Below are positions 1-5,486 of a stretch of 5,486 nucleotides of DNA, one piece after another (within the stretch, counting starts at the first letter, position 1; each line of letters begins with the position of its first letter). The notes under the pieces were generated by a model. The model did no database searches. It worked only from the letters and a program-made list of their open reading frames with translations, and was not told the origin of the DNA. Both the position numbers and the translations under genes were made by a program. The DNA comes from Candidatus Thioglobus sp. (GTDB taxonomy: Bacteria > Pseudomonadota > Gammaproteobacteria > PS1 > Pseudothioglobaceae). The stretch spans positions 1-5,486 of the forward strand of contig JAAOIF010000075.1 of the NCBI GenBank assembly GCA_015163925.1, in the 5' to 3' direction.

Positions 1-1
1 T

Positions 2-1066
2 CCTGATGCAATTTTAGTGCGTAGTGCGAAGATGACAGATATGCCGATTGGCACTAATCTAAAGGCTGTTGGGCGGGCTGGGGCTGGGGTAAATAATATT
101 CCGCTGGAGCAAATGAGTGAGCGCGGAGTGGTGGTTTTTAATGCTCCGGGGGCGAATGCAAATGCGGTGAAGGAATTGGTGATTTCGTCAATGTTACTGG
201 CGAGTCGGAATATTTGTCAGGCTTGGGATTATGTTAATAATTTGCCGCTGGAAAATCTCAAAACCGCAGTGGAAAATGGCAAGAAAAACTATGCTGGCTC
301 GGAGCTGCCGGGCAAAACTTTAGGCATTGTCGGACTGGGTGCAATCGGCGTGCAAATCGCTAATGCCGCCAGCGCTCTGGGTATGCGGGTGGTCGGTTTT
401 GACCCAAGCATTACTATTAAAAGTGCTTGGAAACTCTCCGCCGATGTTGAACAAGCCCTCAGCGCCGATGAATTATTTTCCCGTAGCGATTTTGTCTCAT
501 TCCATGTGCCGTTAATTGATAGCACTAAAAATCTGCTCAACAAGCAGCGGATTGCCCTATTGCCGCAGGGCAGCACGATTTTGAACTTTGCCCGTGATGG
601 AATTGTTGACGAGGAAGCACTTATTACTGCTTTGGAGGCTGAAAAAGTCAAATATTATGTGACAGATTTTCCGATTGATGAGAAGAAAAATCACCCCAGA
701 GTTATTGCCCTGCCTCACTTAGGGGCTTCCACGGCTGAGGCGGAAGACAATTGTGCAATTATGGTTGCAAATCAAATTAAAGATTATTTGGAGAATGGAA
801 ATATTAGTAATTCGGTGAATTTTCCGGAGGCGAAAATGCCCAGAATTGGCAAGCCGCGGATAGCAATTACCCATAGAAATATTCCAAATATGGTCGGTCA
901 GATTTCCACAATTCTGGCTGATGCCGGCGTGAATATTATTGATATGCTGAATAAATCTCGGGCTGATGTGGCTTACACTTTGATTGATTTGGAGGCTGAA
1001 ATTGCTGCTGAGGTGCTAAATAATTTGCAAGAGGTAAGCGGCATACTGAGTGTCAGGGCGGTATGA
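2..1066 (+). CDS. serA: D-3-phosphoglycerate dehydrogenase, N-terminus cut off by the window edge
   Basis: Oxidises 3-phosphoglycerate to 3-phosphohydroxypyruvate with NAD+, the first step of serine synthesis in the cytosol. The reading frame is open from base 2 (Pro-Asp-Ala-Ile-Leu-Val-Arg-Ser-Ala-Lys), so the true start lies upstream; the GTG at 17 falls inside the conserved substrate domain. There are 354 visible residues; family members of this build are about 390, so roughly 35-40 are missing. Visible numbering from base 2: RAGAGVNNIP at 25-34, NAD-binding GLGAIG at 111-116 with the NAD-selecting Asp134, catalytic Arg198 (NFARDG), probable Glu227 and His239 (PHLGAS). A C-terminal ACT domain (about 286-354) keeps the His-x-Asn pair (291/293) and Asn311 that bind serine in E. 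coli SerA, so serine feedback is plausible. It lacks the extra domain of the long PGDH type. The end overlaps pheA by four bases. Family assignment is firm. Confidence 0.95.
   Translation, partial: PDAILVRSAKMTDMPIGTNLKAVGRAGAGVNNIPLEQMSERGVVVFNAPGANANAVKELVISSMLLASRNICQAWDYVNNLPLENLKTAVENGKKNYAGSELPGKTLGIVGLGAIGVQIANAASALGMRVVGFDPSITIKSAWKLSADVEQALSADELFSRSDFVSFHVPLIDSTKNLLNKQRIALLPQGSTILNFARDGIVDEEALITALEAEKVKYYVTDFPIDEKKNHPRVIALPHLGASTAEAEDNCAIMVANQIKDYLENGNISNSVNFPEAKMPRIGKPRIAITHRNIPNMVGQISTILADAGVNIIDMLNKSRADVAYTLIDLEAEIAAEVLNNLQEVSGILSVRAV
1055..1066 (+). promoter_or_regulatory. pheA ribosome binding site and ATGA stop-start overlap with serA
   Basis: AGGG at 1055-1058 lies four bases ahead of the pheA ATG (1063), whose last bases are shared with the serA TGA stop (1064-1066). 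This arrangement is typical of translational coupling and supports the chosen pheA start. Confidence 0.7.
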
Positions 1067-2148
1067 GCAAAAAAACGCCAAGCAATCTAAGCAATCTCAG
1101 AGGCGAAATTGACGCATTGGATGAGCAAATTCAGCTCTTAATTACTGCTCGGGCGGGGCTTGCCGCAGAGGTGGCAAAGGTCAAAAAGTCCGGCAAGCAA
1201 GTGGCAATTTACCGTCCCGAGCGTGAGGCTCAGGTGCTTCGCTCAATCATAAAACGCAATGACAGCCTGCTCAAGGACCAAGATATGGCGTATATTTTTC
1301 GGCAAATTATGTCGGCTTGCTTGGCACTTGAACAACCGCTGAAAGTGGCTTACTTGGGGCCGGAGGGGACTTTCACGCAAGAGGCAGCGCTCAAACATTT
1401 CGGGCATGGGGTGGCAACTTTGGATTGCGGCAGCATTGATGATATTTTTATTGAAGTGGAAAAGGGCAATGTGGATTACGGCGTGGTGCCGATTGAAAAT
1501 TCATCCAACGGGGTGATTGGCGGCACGGTAGATATGCTTTACTGGCAGGATTTGCAGCTCTGCGGCGAGGTGGAAATTGCCATAAATCATCAGCTGATGA
1601 TGGCAGATTCTAAAGTTAATATTAAAACTATTTATGCCCATAATCAAGCCTTAGAGCAGTGCCGGCGCTACTTGCAGAACCATTATCCTAAGGCCGAACT
1701 CAAAGCAGTTGCCTCAAATGCCTTAGCCGCAAAGCTCTGTCAGGACGAGCCGAGTGCGGCGGCGATTGCCTCAGAGAGCGCTTTGGACATTTATAATTTG
1801 CAAAAAGTTGATGGAAATATTGAGGATAAAGCCGGAAATGTGACCAGATTTTTGGTGCTTGGAAATCATCAAGTGGAGGCTTCTGGGGTTGATAAAACTT
1901 CAATGCTAATTACGGTAAAACACCAGTCTGGCGCGTTATTTGAGGTGTTAGAGCCTTTTAAAAAAGCCAATATAAATTTACTTCAAGTCGCCAAACATCC
2001 AATTCCGAGAGTGAAATGGGAGTATTTATTTTTGATTGATATTGAGGGGCATAGGGACGATGAAATTGTTAAAAAAACTTTGGAAATTGTCAGGCAAAAA
2101 ACTTTAAAATTGAAAATATTAGGCGCTTATCCACAAGCCGTTTTATAG
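1063..2148 (+). CDS. pheA: Bifunctional chorismate mutase / prephenate dehydratase (P-protein)
   Basis: Converts chorismate to prephenate and then to phenylpyruvate, the committed branch to phenylalanine. At 361 residues it has the usual P-protein length and three domains. The AroQ chorismate mutase (about 8-92) carries Arg13, Arg30, Lys41 and the RPERE stretch (51-55), with Glu90 where E. coli has Gln88. The prephenate dehydratase (about 93-268) begins at KVAYLGPEGTF, has VPIENSSNGVIGGTVDML (142-159) and ends in GNVTRF with the catalytic Thr261. A C-terminal ACT domain (about 278-355) has GAL (290-292), but the phenylalanine-binding ESRP motif reads Ala-Lys-His-Pro (310-313). The start is the ATG inside the ATGA overlap with serA, preceded by AGGG at 1055-1058. 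The gene ends in tandem stops, TAG then TAA. The codons just after the start contain a 9-base tandem repeat giving SNLSNL. Assignment is firm; regulation is inferred. Confidence 0.97.
   Translation: MSKKTPSNLSNLRGEIDALDEQIQLLITARAGLAAEVAKVKKSGKQVAIYRPEREAQVLRSIIKRNDSLLKDQDMAYIFRQIMSACLALEQPLKVAYLGPEGTFTQEAALKHFGHGVATLDCGSIDDIFIEVEKGNVDYGVVPIENSSNGVIGGTVDMLYWQDLQLCGEVEIAINHQLMMADSKVNIKTIYAHNQALEQCRRYLQNHYPKAELKAVASNALAAKLCQDEPSAAAIASESALDIYNLQKVDGNIEDKAGNVTRFLVLGNHQVEASGVDKTSMLITVKHQSGALFEVLEPFKKANINLLQVAKHPIPRVKWEYLFLIDIEGHRDDEIVKKTLEIVRQKTLKLKILGAYPQAVL
1080..1097 (+). repeat. 9-base perfect tandem duplication in the pheA 5' end
   Basis: AAGCAATCT occurs twice back to back and encodes Ser-Asn-Leu twice (residues 7-12), just before the first chorismate mutase helix. 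It keeps the frame and lies in the poorly conserved N-terminal tail, so it should be neutral. Confidence 0.8.
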
Positions 2149-2180
2149 TAAAAATGCCAGCAAATGCCCGCCCTGTATGA
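2149..2180 (+). promoter_or_regulatory. pheA-hisC junction with an 8-codon mini-ORF ending on the hisC start
   Basis: The only gap between genes longer than one base. It starts with a second stop (TAA) right after the pheA TAG and has no purine-rich Shine-Dalgarno before the hisC ATG at 2177. An ATG at 2154 opens a frame reading MPANARPV that stops at the TGA of 2178-2180, overlapping the hisC ATG. It could relay ribosomes from pheA to hisC, or it may be chance. No promoter hexamers or hairpin are evident. Confidence 0.3.
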
Positions 2181-3241
2181 ATATTTGCCCGGCGATTAAG
2201 AGCCTCAAAGCCTATCAGGGCGGCAAGCCGATTAGCGAATTGCAACGGGAATTAGGGCTTGAAAATATCATCAAACTTGCCAGTAATGAAAGCCCGCTGC
2301 CCGTGAGCCATAAGGTTTTAAGGGCAATTTCCGCCGCCGCCACAAAGCTTAATTACTACCCAGATGGGAATGGTTTTGAGCTGAAATCGGCACTCAGCAA
2401 GCACACGAAAATGCCTGCTGAGTGCATAACTCTAGGCAATGGCTCAAATGATTTGTTGGAATTAATTGCCCGTTTGTGCGTTTGTCAGCCGGCTGATGAG
2501 GTGATTTTTTCCGAGTATGCTTTTGTGGTTTATCCCTTGCTAACACAGGCTTTGGGGGCGAAAGCGGTGATTACTAAAACTCTGAATTTTGGGCATAATT
2601 TAGAGGCTATGGCTGCGGCAATTAGCGCTAAAACCAAGCTGATTTTTATTGCAAATCCAAACAATCCGACCGGCACTTTTCTGAGTGATGAAGCCATTTA
2701 CAGCTTTTTATCTGCCACACCAAAACGGGTTTTAGTAGTGCTGGATCAGGCATATTTTGAGTATTTGCAAATTGAGGATAAGGCTTGTGAATGGCTGGCG
2801 GAATTTGATAATTTAATCATCACTCGGACTTTTTCAAAAGCCTATGGGCTGGCGGGTTTGCGGGTCGGTTATGCGCTTTCTAATGCAAAATTAGCCGATT
2901 ATCTGAATCGCATTCGTCAGCCTTTTAATGTTAATAATATTGCCCAAAGTGCTGCTCTGGCGGCGCTAAATGATAAGGAATTTTTGCAAGAATCAGTTGC
3001 CGCAAATAAAAATGGATTAGCCCAATTAGCAAGCGGATTTGATGAATTAGGCTTGAAATATATTACCTCTTTTGCTAATTTTATTGCCGTTGAAATCCCT
3101 GATGCAGCAAGGGTTTATCAGCAATTATTGGCTCAAGGATTTATCGTCAGGCCAGTGGAAATGAAAAATTATTTACGCATTTCGGTCGGCACAATCAGGC
3201 AAAATGAATTATTTTTACAAGCGTTAAAAACCATATTATGA
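2177..3241 (+). CDS. hisC: Histidinol-phosphate / aromatic aminotransferase
   Basis: PLP-dependent class I/II aminotransferase of 354 residues, the normal HisC length. Visible motifs are KLASNESPL (33-41), GNGSNDLLE (87-95), NPNNPTG (160-166), Asp190 and Tyr193 of the cofactor pocket, the Schiff-base Lys221 in TFSKAYGLAGLRVGY, the phosphate-binding Arg229, and the carboxylate-binding Arg334 in YLRISVGT. HisC aminates imidazole-acetol phosphate in histidine synthesis. Homologues placed between pheA and tyrA are thought to act on phenylpyruvate and 4-hydroxyphenylpyruvate as well, so here it may supply the last step to Phe and Tyr; substrate range cannot be read from the motifs. The ATG at 2177 is the only usable start in frame: upstream in-frame codons run back into pheA without ATG, GTG or TTG. 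There is no clear Shine-Dalgarno. The 3' end overlaps tyrA by ATGA. Confidence 0.93.
   Translation: MNICPAIKSLKAYQGGKPISELQRELGLENIIKLASNESPLPVSHKVLRAISAAATKLNYYPDGNGFELKSALSKHTKMPAECITLGNGSNDLLELIARLCVCQPADEVIFSEYAFVVYPLLTQALGAKAVITKTLNFGHNLEAMAAAISAKTKLIFIANPNNPTGTFLSDEAIYSFLSATPKRVLVVLDQAYFEYLQIEDKACEWLAEFDNLIITRTFSKAYGLAGLRVGYALSNAKLADYLNRIRQPFNVNNIAQSAALAALNDKEFLQESVAANKNGLAQLASGFDELGLKYITSFANFIAVEIPDAARVYQQLLAQGFIVRPVEMKNYLRISVGTIRQNELFLQALKTIL
3238..3241 (+). promoter_or_regulatory. hisC-tyrA ATGA translational-coupling overlap
   Basis: The tyrA ATG (3238-3240) overlaps the hisC TGA (3239-3241). The preceding bases are A/T-rich with no Shine-Dalgarno, so tyrA translation probably depends on ribosomes finishing hisC. 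Confidence 0.55.
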
Positions 3242-4092
3242 TTGATAAAATTTGCATTATTGGCGTGGGTTTGATTGGCTCATCGTTTGCTTTGGGGCTG
3301 AAAAAAGCCAACAAAATTAAGACTATTATCGGCTTTGATGAGCAGAAAAGTAGTCTTGAAAAAGCCAAAAAATTAGGCGTAATTGACGATTTTAGTCTTG
3401 ATATTTCTCAAGCTCTCTCCGGTGTGCAAATGGTGCTAATTGCCACTCCGGTCAATAGTTTCAAGCCTATTTTAGAATTGATAAAACCGCATATTAGCGC
3501 TGAAATTATCATCACTGATGTCGGCAGCACGAAGTCCAGCGTGGTGGAAATTGCGGAAATGGTTTTTGGCAAAATGCCGGCAAATTTTGTCCCCGCCCAT
3601 CCGATTGCCGGCAAGGAAAAAAGCGGCGTGGAGGCGGCTGACGCTAATTTATTTAAGGGCAAAAGTGTGATTTTGACCCCGCAGCCAGCCACTTCCAAAA
3701 ATGCAATCGGGCAAGTAACTCAGCTGTGGCAAGGGATTGGCGCTAAAGTTGATATTATGACCGCTGAAAAACACGATGCGCTGCTGGGAATGACTTCGCA
3801 TTTGCCGCATATTCTGGCGTTTGCGCTGATGGATTATCTGATTCACAGCAACCCTGACGCTTGCGATTATGCGGCTGGCGGCTTCAAGGATTTTTCCAGA
3901 ATTGCCTCCAGCGATGCGGTGATGTGGCGTGATATTTGCCTGAATAATTCCACTCAAATTAGCAAGCATATTACAGGCTATCAGCGGTCTTTAGCGAATT
4001 TATTGGAATTGGTTGAAGGCAAAAATTCAGCCGCATTGGAAGAATTATTTGCCTCAGCAAAATCGGCAAGAGACGGCTGGCTGCAGGATTAA
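3238..4092 (+). CDS. tyrA: Prephenate (cyclohexadienyl) dehydrogenase
   Basis: Oxidative decarboxylation of prephenate (and possibly arogenate) to 4-hydroxyphenylpyruvate (or tyrosine), the tyrosine branch. The 284-residue protein consists of an N-terminal Rossmann domain and a C-terminal helical dimerisation domain, with no chorismate mutase fusion and no ACT domain. Motifs: GVGLIGSS (9-16) for the dinucleotide; GFD with Asp34 at the end of the second strand, which favours NAD over NADP; TDVGSTKS (93-100); PAHPIAGKEKSG (119-130) with His121; SHLPH (187-191); and GGFKDFSRIASSDAVMW (214-230) with the probable substrate-binding Arg221. The start ATG overlaps the hisC stop and has no visible Shine-Dalgarno, so translation is probably coupled. 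With no ACT domain, any tyrosine inhibition would have to act at the active site. NAD preference and arogenate use are inferences; the family is firm. Confidence 0.95.
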   Translation: MIDKICIIGVGLIGSSFALGLKKANKIKTIIGFDEQKSSLEKAKKLGVIDDFSLDISQALSGVQMVLIATPVNSFKPILELIKPHISAEIIITDVGSTKSSVVEIAEMVFGKMPANFVPAHPIAGKEKSGVEAADANLFKGKSVILTPQPATSKNAIGQVTQLWQGIGAKVDIMTAEKHDALLGMTSHLPHILAFALMDYLIHSNPDACDYAAGGFKDFSRIASSDAVMWRDICLNNSTQISKHITGYQRSLANLLELVEGKNSAALEELFASAKSARDGWLQD

Positions 4093-4096
4093 AATG
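4085..4096 (+). promoter_or_regulatory. aroA: aroA ribosome binding site
   Basis: AGGA at 4085-4088 sits within the last codons of tyrA, five bases ahead of the ATG at 4094. The tyrA TAA stop lies between them. This decides the aroA start in favour of 4094 rather than the in-frame ATG at 4013. Confidence 0.7.
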
Positions 4097-5392
4097 AGCA
4101 AATTTATTGCCAAACCGGCTTTTTCGCTTGCTGGAAATCTGCAAATTCCGGGCGATAAATCCATTTCCCATCGGGCAATTATGCTTGGCGCTTTGGCTGA
4201 TGGGATAACGAAAATCAGCGGTTTTTTGCAAGGCGAAGATGTTTTATCAACCCTCAAAGCGTTTGCCGCGATGGGGGTGAAAATTGAGCAAAATGCTGAT
4301 AAAGTTACGATTTATGGAGTTGGAATATTTGGCTTGAAACGCCCCGAAAAGCCAATAGATTTGGGCAATTCTGGCACTTCCGTGCGGCTGATTTCTGGCA
4401 TTTTGGTAGCCCAAGATTTTGACTCAGAACTAATTGGTGACGCCTCTCTGAGCAAGCGTCCGATGGGCAGAGTGATTGAGCCGTTGAGCAAAATGGGGGC
4501 GCTGATTTCCAGTAGTAACGGCAAATTACCCCTGAAAATCACCGGCGGGCAGGCGCTAAATGCGATTGATTATCAGCTGCCGGTCGCCTCCGCACAGGTC
4601 AAATCTTGCATTTTGCTTGCCGGTTTGTATGCCCGAGGCCGCACCTGTATCACCGAGCCAGCCCCCACCAGAGACCACACAGAGCGGATGCTGCGGGGTT
4701 TTGGGCAACAGGTAAATTCCAGCGGCAATAGTATTTGCCTGACCGGCAAGGCGAAATTAACTCCAACTCAAATTCAAGTGCCAGCTGATATTTCCTCGGC
4801 GGCGTTTTTTATGGTGGCTGCCAGCATCGCCAAAACGGCTGATATTACCCTGCCGGCGGTGAATATTAATCCTACTCGCACCGGAATTATTGAGATTTTG
4901 CAGCTGATGGGAGCAAAAATTAGTCTTACAAATCAGGCGGAAATCGGCGGCGAACTGATTGCCGATATTCGCATTTGCAACTCTAAACTCAAAGGAATTA
5001 ATATCCCAGAAGCCTTAGTACCATTGGCGATTGACGAGTTTCCAGCGATTTTTATTGCCGCTGCTTGTGCCACTGGCGAGACGATTTTGACCGGCGCTAA
5101 AGAGTTGAGGGTCAAGGAAAGCGACAGAATCCAAGCGATGGCGGACGGTTTGGAGATTTTAGGCATCAAAAATAGCGTCTTGGCAGACGGCATCAAAATC
5201 ACCGGCGGCGAGCTGCAAAAGCCCAGCGCAATCATTCAATCCCACGCCGACCACCGAATTTGTATGGCATTTGCCGTGGCCTCAGCGCGCTGCCAGCACC
5301 CCATCGAAATCGCCGATGTGGATAATGTCAAAACTTCATTCCCTAATTTTGTAGAACTCGCAAACGCCGCTGGAATGGTAATTGAGGGTTGA
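4094..5392 (+). CDS. aroA: 3-phosphoshikimate 1-carboxyvinyltransferase (EPSP synthase, class II)
   Basis: Joins shikimate-3-phosphate and phosphoenolpyruvate to EPSP, the sixth step of the shikimate pathway. The 432 residues match the family length. Motifs: GDKSISHR (20-27) with Lys22, LGNSGTSVRL (90-99), GDASLSKRPMGRV (115-127), SAQVK (166-170), RDHTE (193-197), NPTR (259-262), Asp314, KESDR (341-345), HADHR (384-388) and TSFPNF (414-419). GDK-S, SAQ-x-K, R-x-H-x-E and N-x-TR together are the signature of class II enzymes, the group associated with natural glyphosate tolerance. The residue equivalent to E. coli Gly96 is Gly94, not the Ala of the CP4 enzyme. The ATG at 4094 is chosen because it gives the standard N-terminus, sits one base after the tyrA stop and has AGGA (4085-4088) five bases ahead. 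An upstream in-frame ATG at 4013 would add 27 atypical residues lying inside tyrA. In pseudomonads TyrA and AroA are fused; here they are separate. Confidence 0.96.
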   Translation: MSKFIAKPAFSLAGNLQIPGDKSISHRAIMLGALADGITKISGFLQGEDVLSTLKAFAAMGVKIEQNADKVTIYGVGIFGLKRPEKPIDLGNSGTSVRLISGILVAQDFDSELIGDASLSKRPMGRVIEPLSKMGALISSSNGKLPLKITGGQALNAIDYQLPVASAQVKSCILLAGLYARGRTCITEPAPTRDHTERMLRGFGQQVNSSGNSICLTGKAKLTPTQIQVPADISSAAFFMVAASIAKTADITLPAVNINPTRTGIIEILQLMGAKISLTNQAEIGGELIADIRICNSKLKGINIPEALVPLAIDEFPAIFIAAACATGETILTGAKELRVKESDRIQAMADGLEILGIKNSVLADGIKITGGELQKPSAIIQSHADHRICMAFAVASARCQHPIEIADVDNVKTSFPNFVELANAAGMVIEG

Positions 5393-5410
5393 ATTTATTT
5401 CAGAGTTTCT

Positions 5411-5424
5411 GCCCTCCGCCCTCC
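5411..5424. repeat. 7-base tandem direct repeat in the 3' intergenic region
   Basis: GCCCTCC occurs twice in tandem, 18 bases after the aroA stop. It is C-rich in otherwise A/T-rich DNA. It has no partner for a hairpin nearby, so it is not part of an obvious terminator. Confidence 0.6.
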
Positions 5425-5440
5425 GCTTTTCACAAAAACA

Positions 5441-5486
5441 GATTCTTAAATCTTGTTCAGAATGACAAGTGGCTGGAGTTCAGAAT
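5441..5486. repeat. Short inverted and direct repeats downstream of aroA, possibly a dispersed intergenic repeat
   Basis: ATTCT (5442-5446) is inverted as AGAAT (5459-5463), and CTTGT (5452-5456) is inverted as ACAAG (5465-5469), giving two mutually exclusive small hairpins. GTTCAGAAT occurs at 5455-5463 and again at 5478-5486, where the window ends. The GATTCTT...TTCAGAATGAC layout resembles dispersed palindromic intergenic repeats seen in many bacterial genomes; that resemblance is from memory. No T-run follows, so it does not look like an intrinsic terminator. The full 5393-5486 stretch shows no gene. Confidence 0.4.

Noticed and set aside
17..19. GTG as the true start of serA
   Set aside because: The frame is open upstream to base 2 and the codons there (Pro-Asp-Ala-Ile-Leu) continue the conserved PGDH N-terminal domain, so the GTG is an internal Val codon.
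3408..3969. Open minus-strand frames opposite tyrA, with similar ones opposite serA, pheA and aroA
   Set aside because: Each lies wholly opposite a firmly identified gene, has low-complexity or unrecognisable sequence, and shows no ribosome site or family motif. They are reading-frame shadows.
4013..4093. ATG at 4013 as an upstream start for aroA
   Set aside because: It would add 27 residues unlike any EPSP synthase N-terminus, lying within tyrA in another frame. The ATG at 4094 has a good Shine-Dalgarno and the standard N-terminus.
5452..5469. CTTGT/ACAAG hairpin as a Rho-independent terminator
   Set aside because: The stem is only 5-6 base pairs, A/T-rich, and followed by GTGGCTGG rather than a run of T.
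5462..5486. ATG at 5462 as the start of cmk or another gene
   Set aside because: The eight codons visible do not resemble the CMP kinase N-terminus, there is no ribosome site, and the ATG lies within the repeat region.
1..5486. A CRISPR array, mobile element, tRNA/rRNA or defence system
   Set aside because: Almost the whole window is accounted for by five housekeeping biosynthetic genes. No regular repeat-spacer pattern, transposase motif or RNA gene was seen.

Overview
The window is a tightly packed, single-strand biosynthetic operon. In order it holds a 5'-truncated D-3-phosphoglycerate dehydrogenase (serA), a bifunctional chorismate mutase/prephenate dehydratase (pheA), a histidinol-phosphate/aromatic aminotransferase (hisC), a prephenate (cyclohexadienyl) dehydrogenase (tyrA) and a class II EPSP synthase (aroA). 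All five read on the + strand. They cover everything up to position 5392, and 94 bases of intergenic DNA follow.

The order pheA-hisC-tyrA-aroA is the core of the 'ser-aro-his supraoperon' known from Gammaproteobacteria and Betaproteobacteria (typically gyrA-serC-pheA-hisC-tyrA-aroA-cmk-rpsA). The protein motifs fit that lineage: a fused AroQ-prephenate dehydratase-ACT PheA, a short TyrA without an ACT domain, and a Pseudomonas-like class II AroA. Base composition looks moderate to low in GC by eye, with many AT-rich codons. This suggests a proteobacterium of the gamma/beta group with a reduced-GC genome rather than a high-GC pseudomonad. No species can be named from the sequence alone.

Layout: serA (bases 2-1066, start outside the window) overlaps pheA (1063-2148) by ATGA. 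A 28-base gap follows, without a clear Shine-Dalgarno but with an 8-codon mini-ORF whose stop overlaps the hisC start. hisC (2177-3241) overlaps tyrA (3238-4092) by ATGA. aroA (4094-5392) begins one base after the tyrA stop. The tail (5393-5486) holds short direct and inverted repeats but no start of cmk and no convincing terminator.

Functionally, AroA makes EPSP, the precursor of chorismate. PheA converts chorismate to prephenate and then phenylpyruvate, and TyrA converts prephenate to 4-hydroxyphenylpyruvate. HisC can plausibly aminate both keto acids as well as serving histidine synthesis. SerA opens serine synthesis from 3-phosphoglycerate. I see no undescribed biological system. The points most worth checking are a degenerate phenylalanine-sensing ESRP motif in PheA, the class II AroA signature with Gly at the Gly96 position, serA lying directly before pheA, and the repeat-bearing tail where cmk would be expected.
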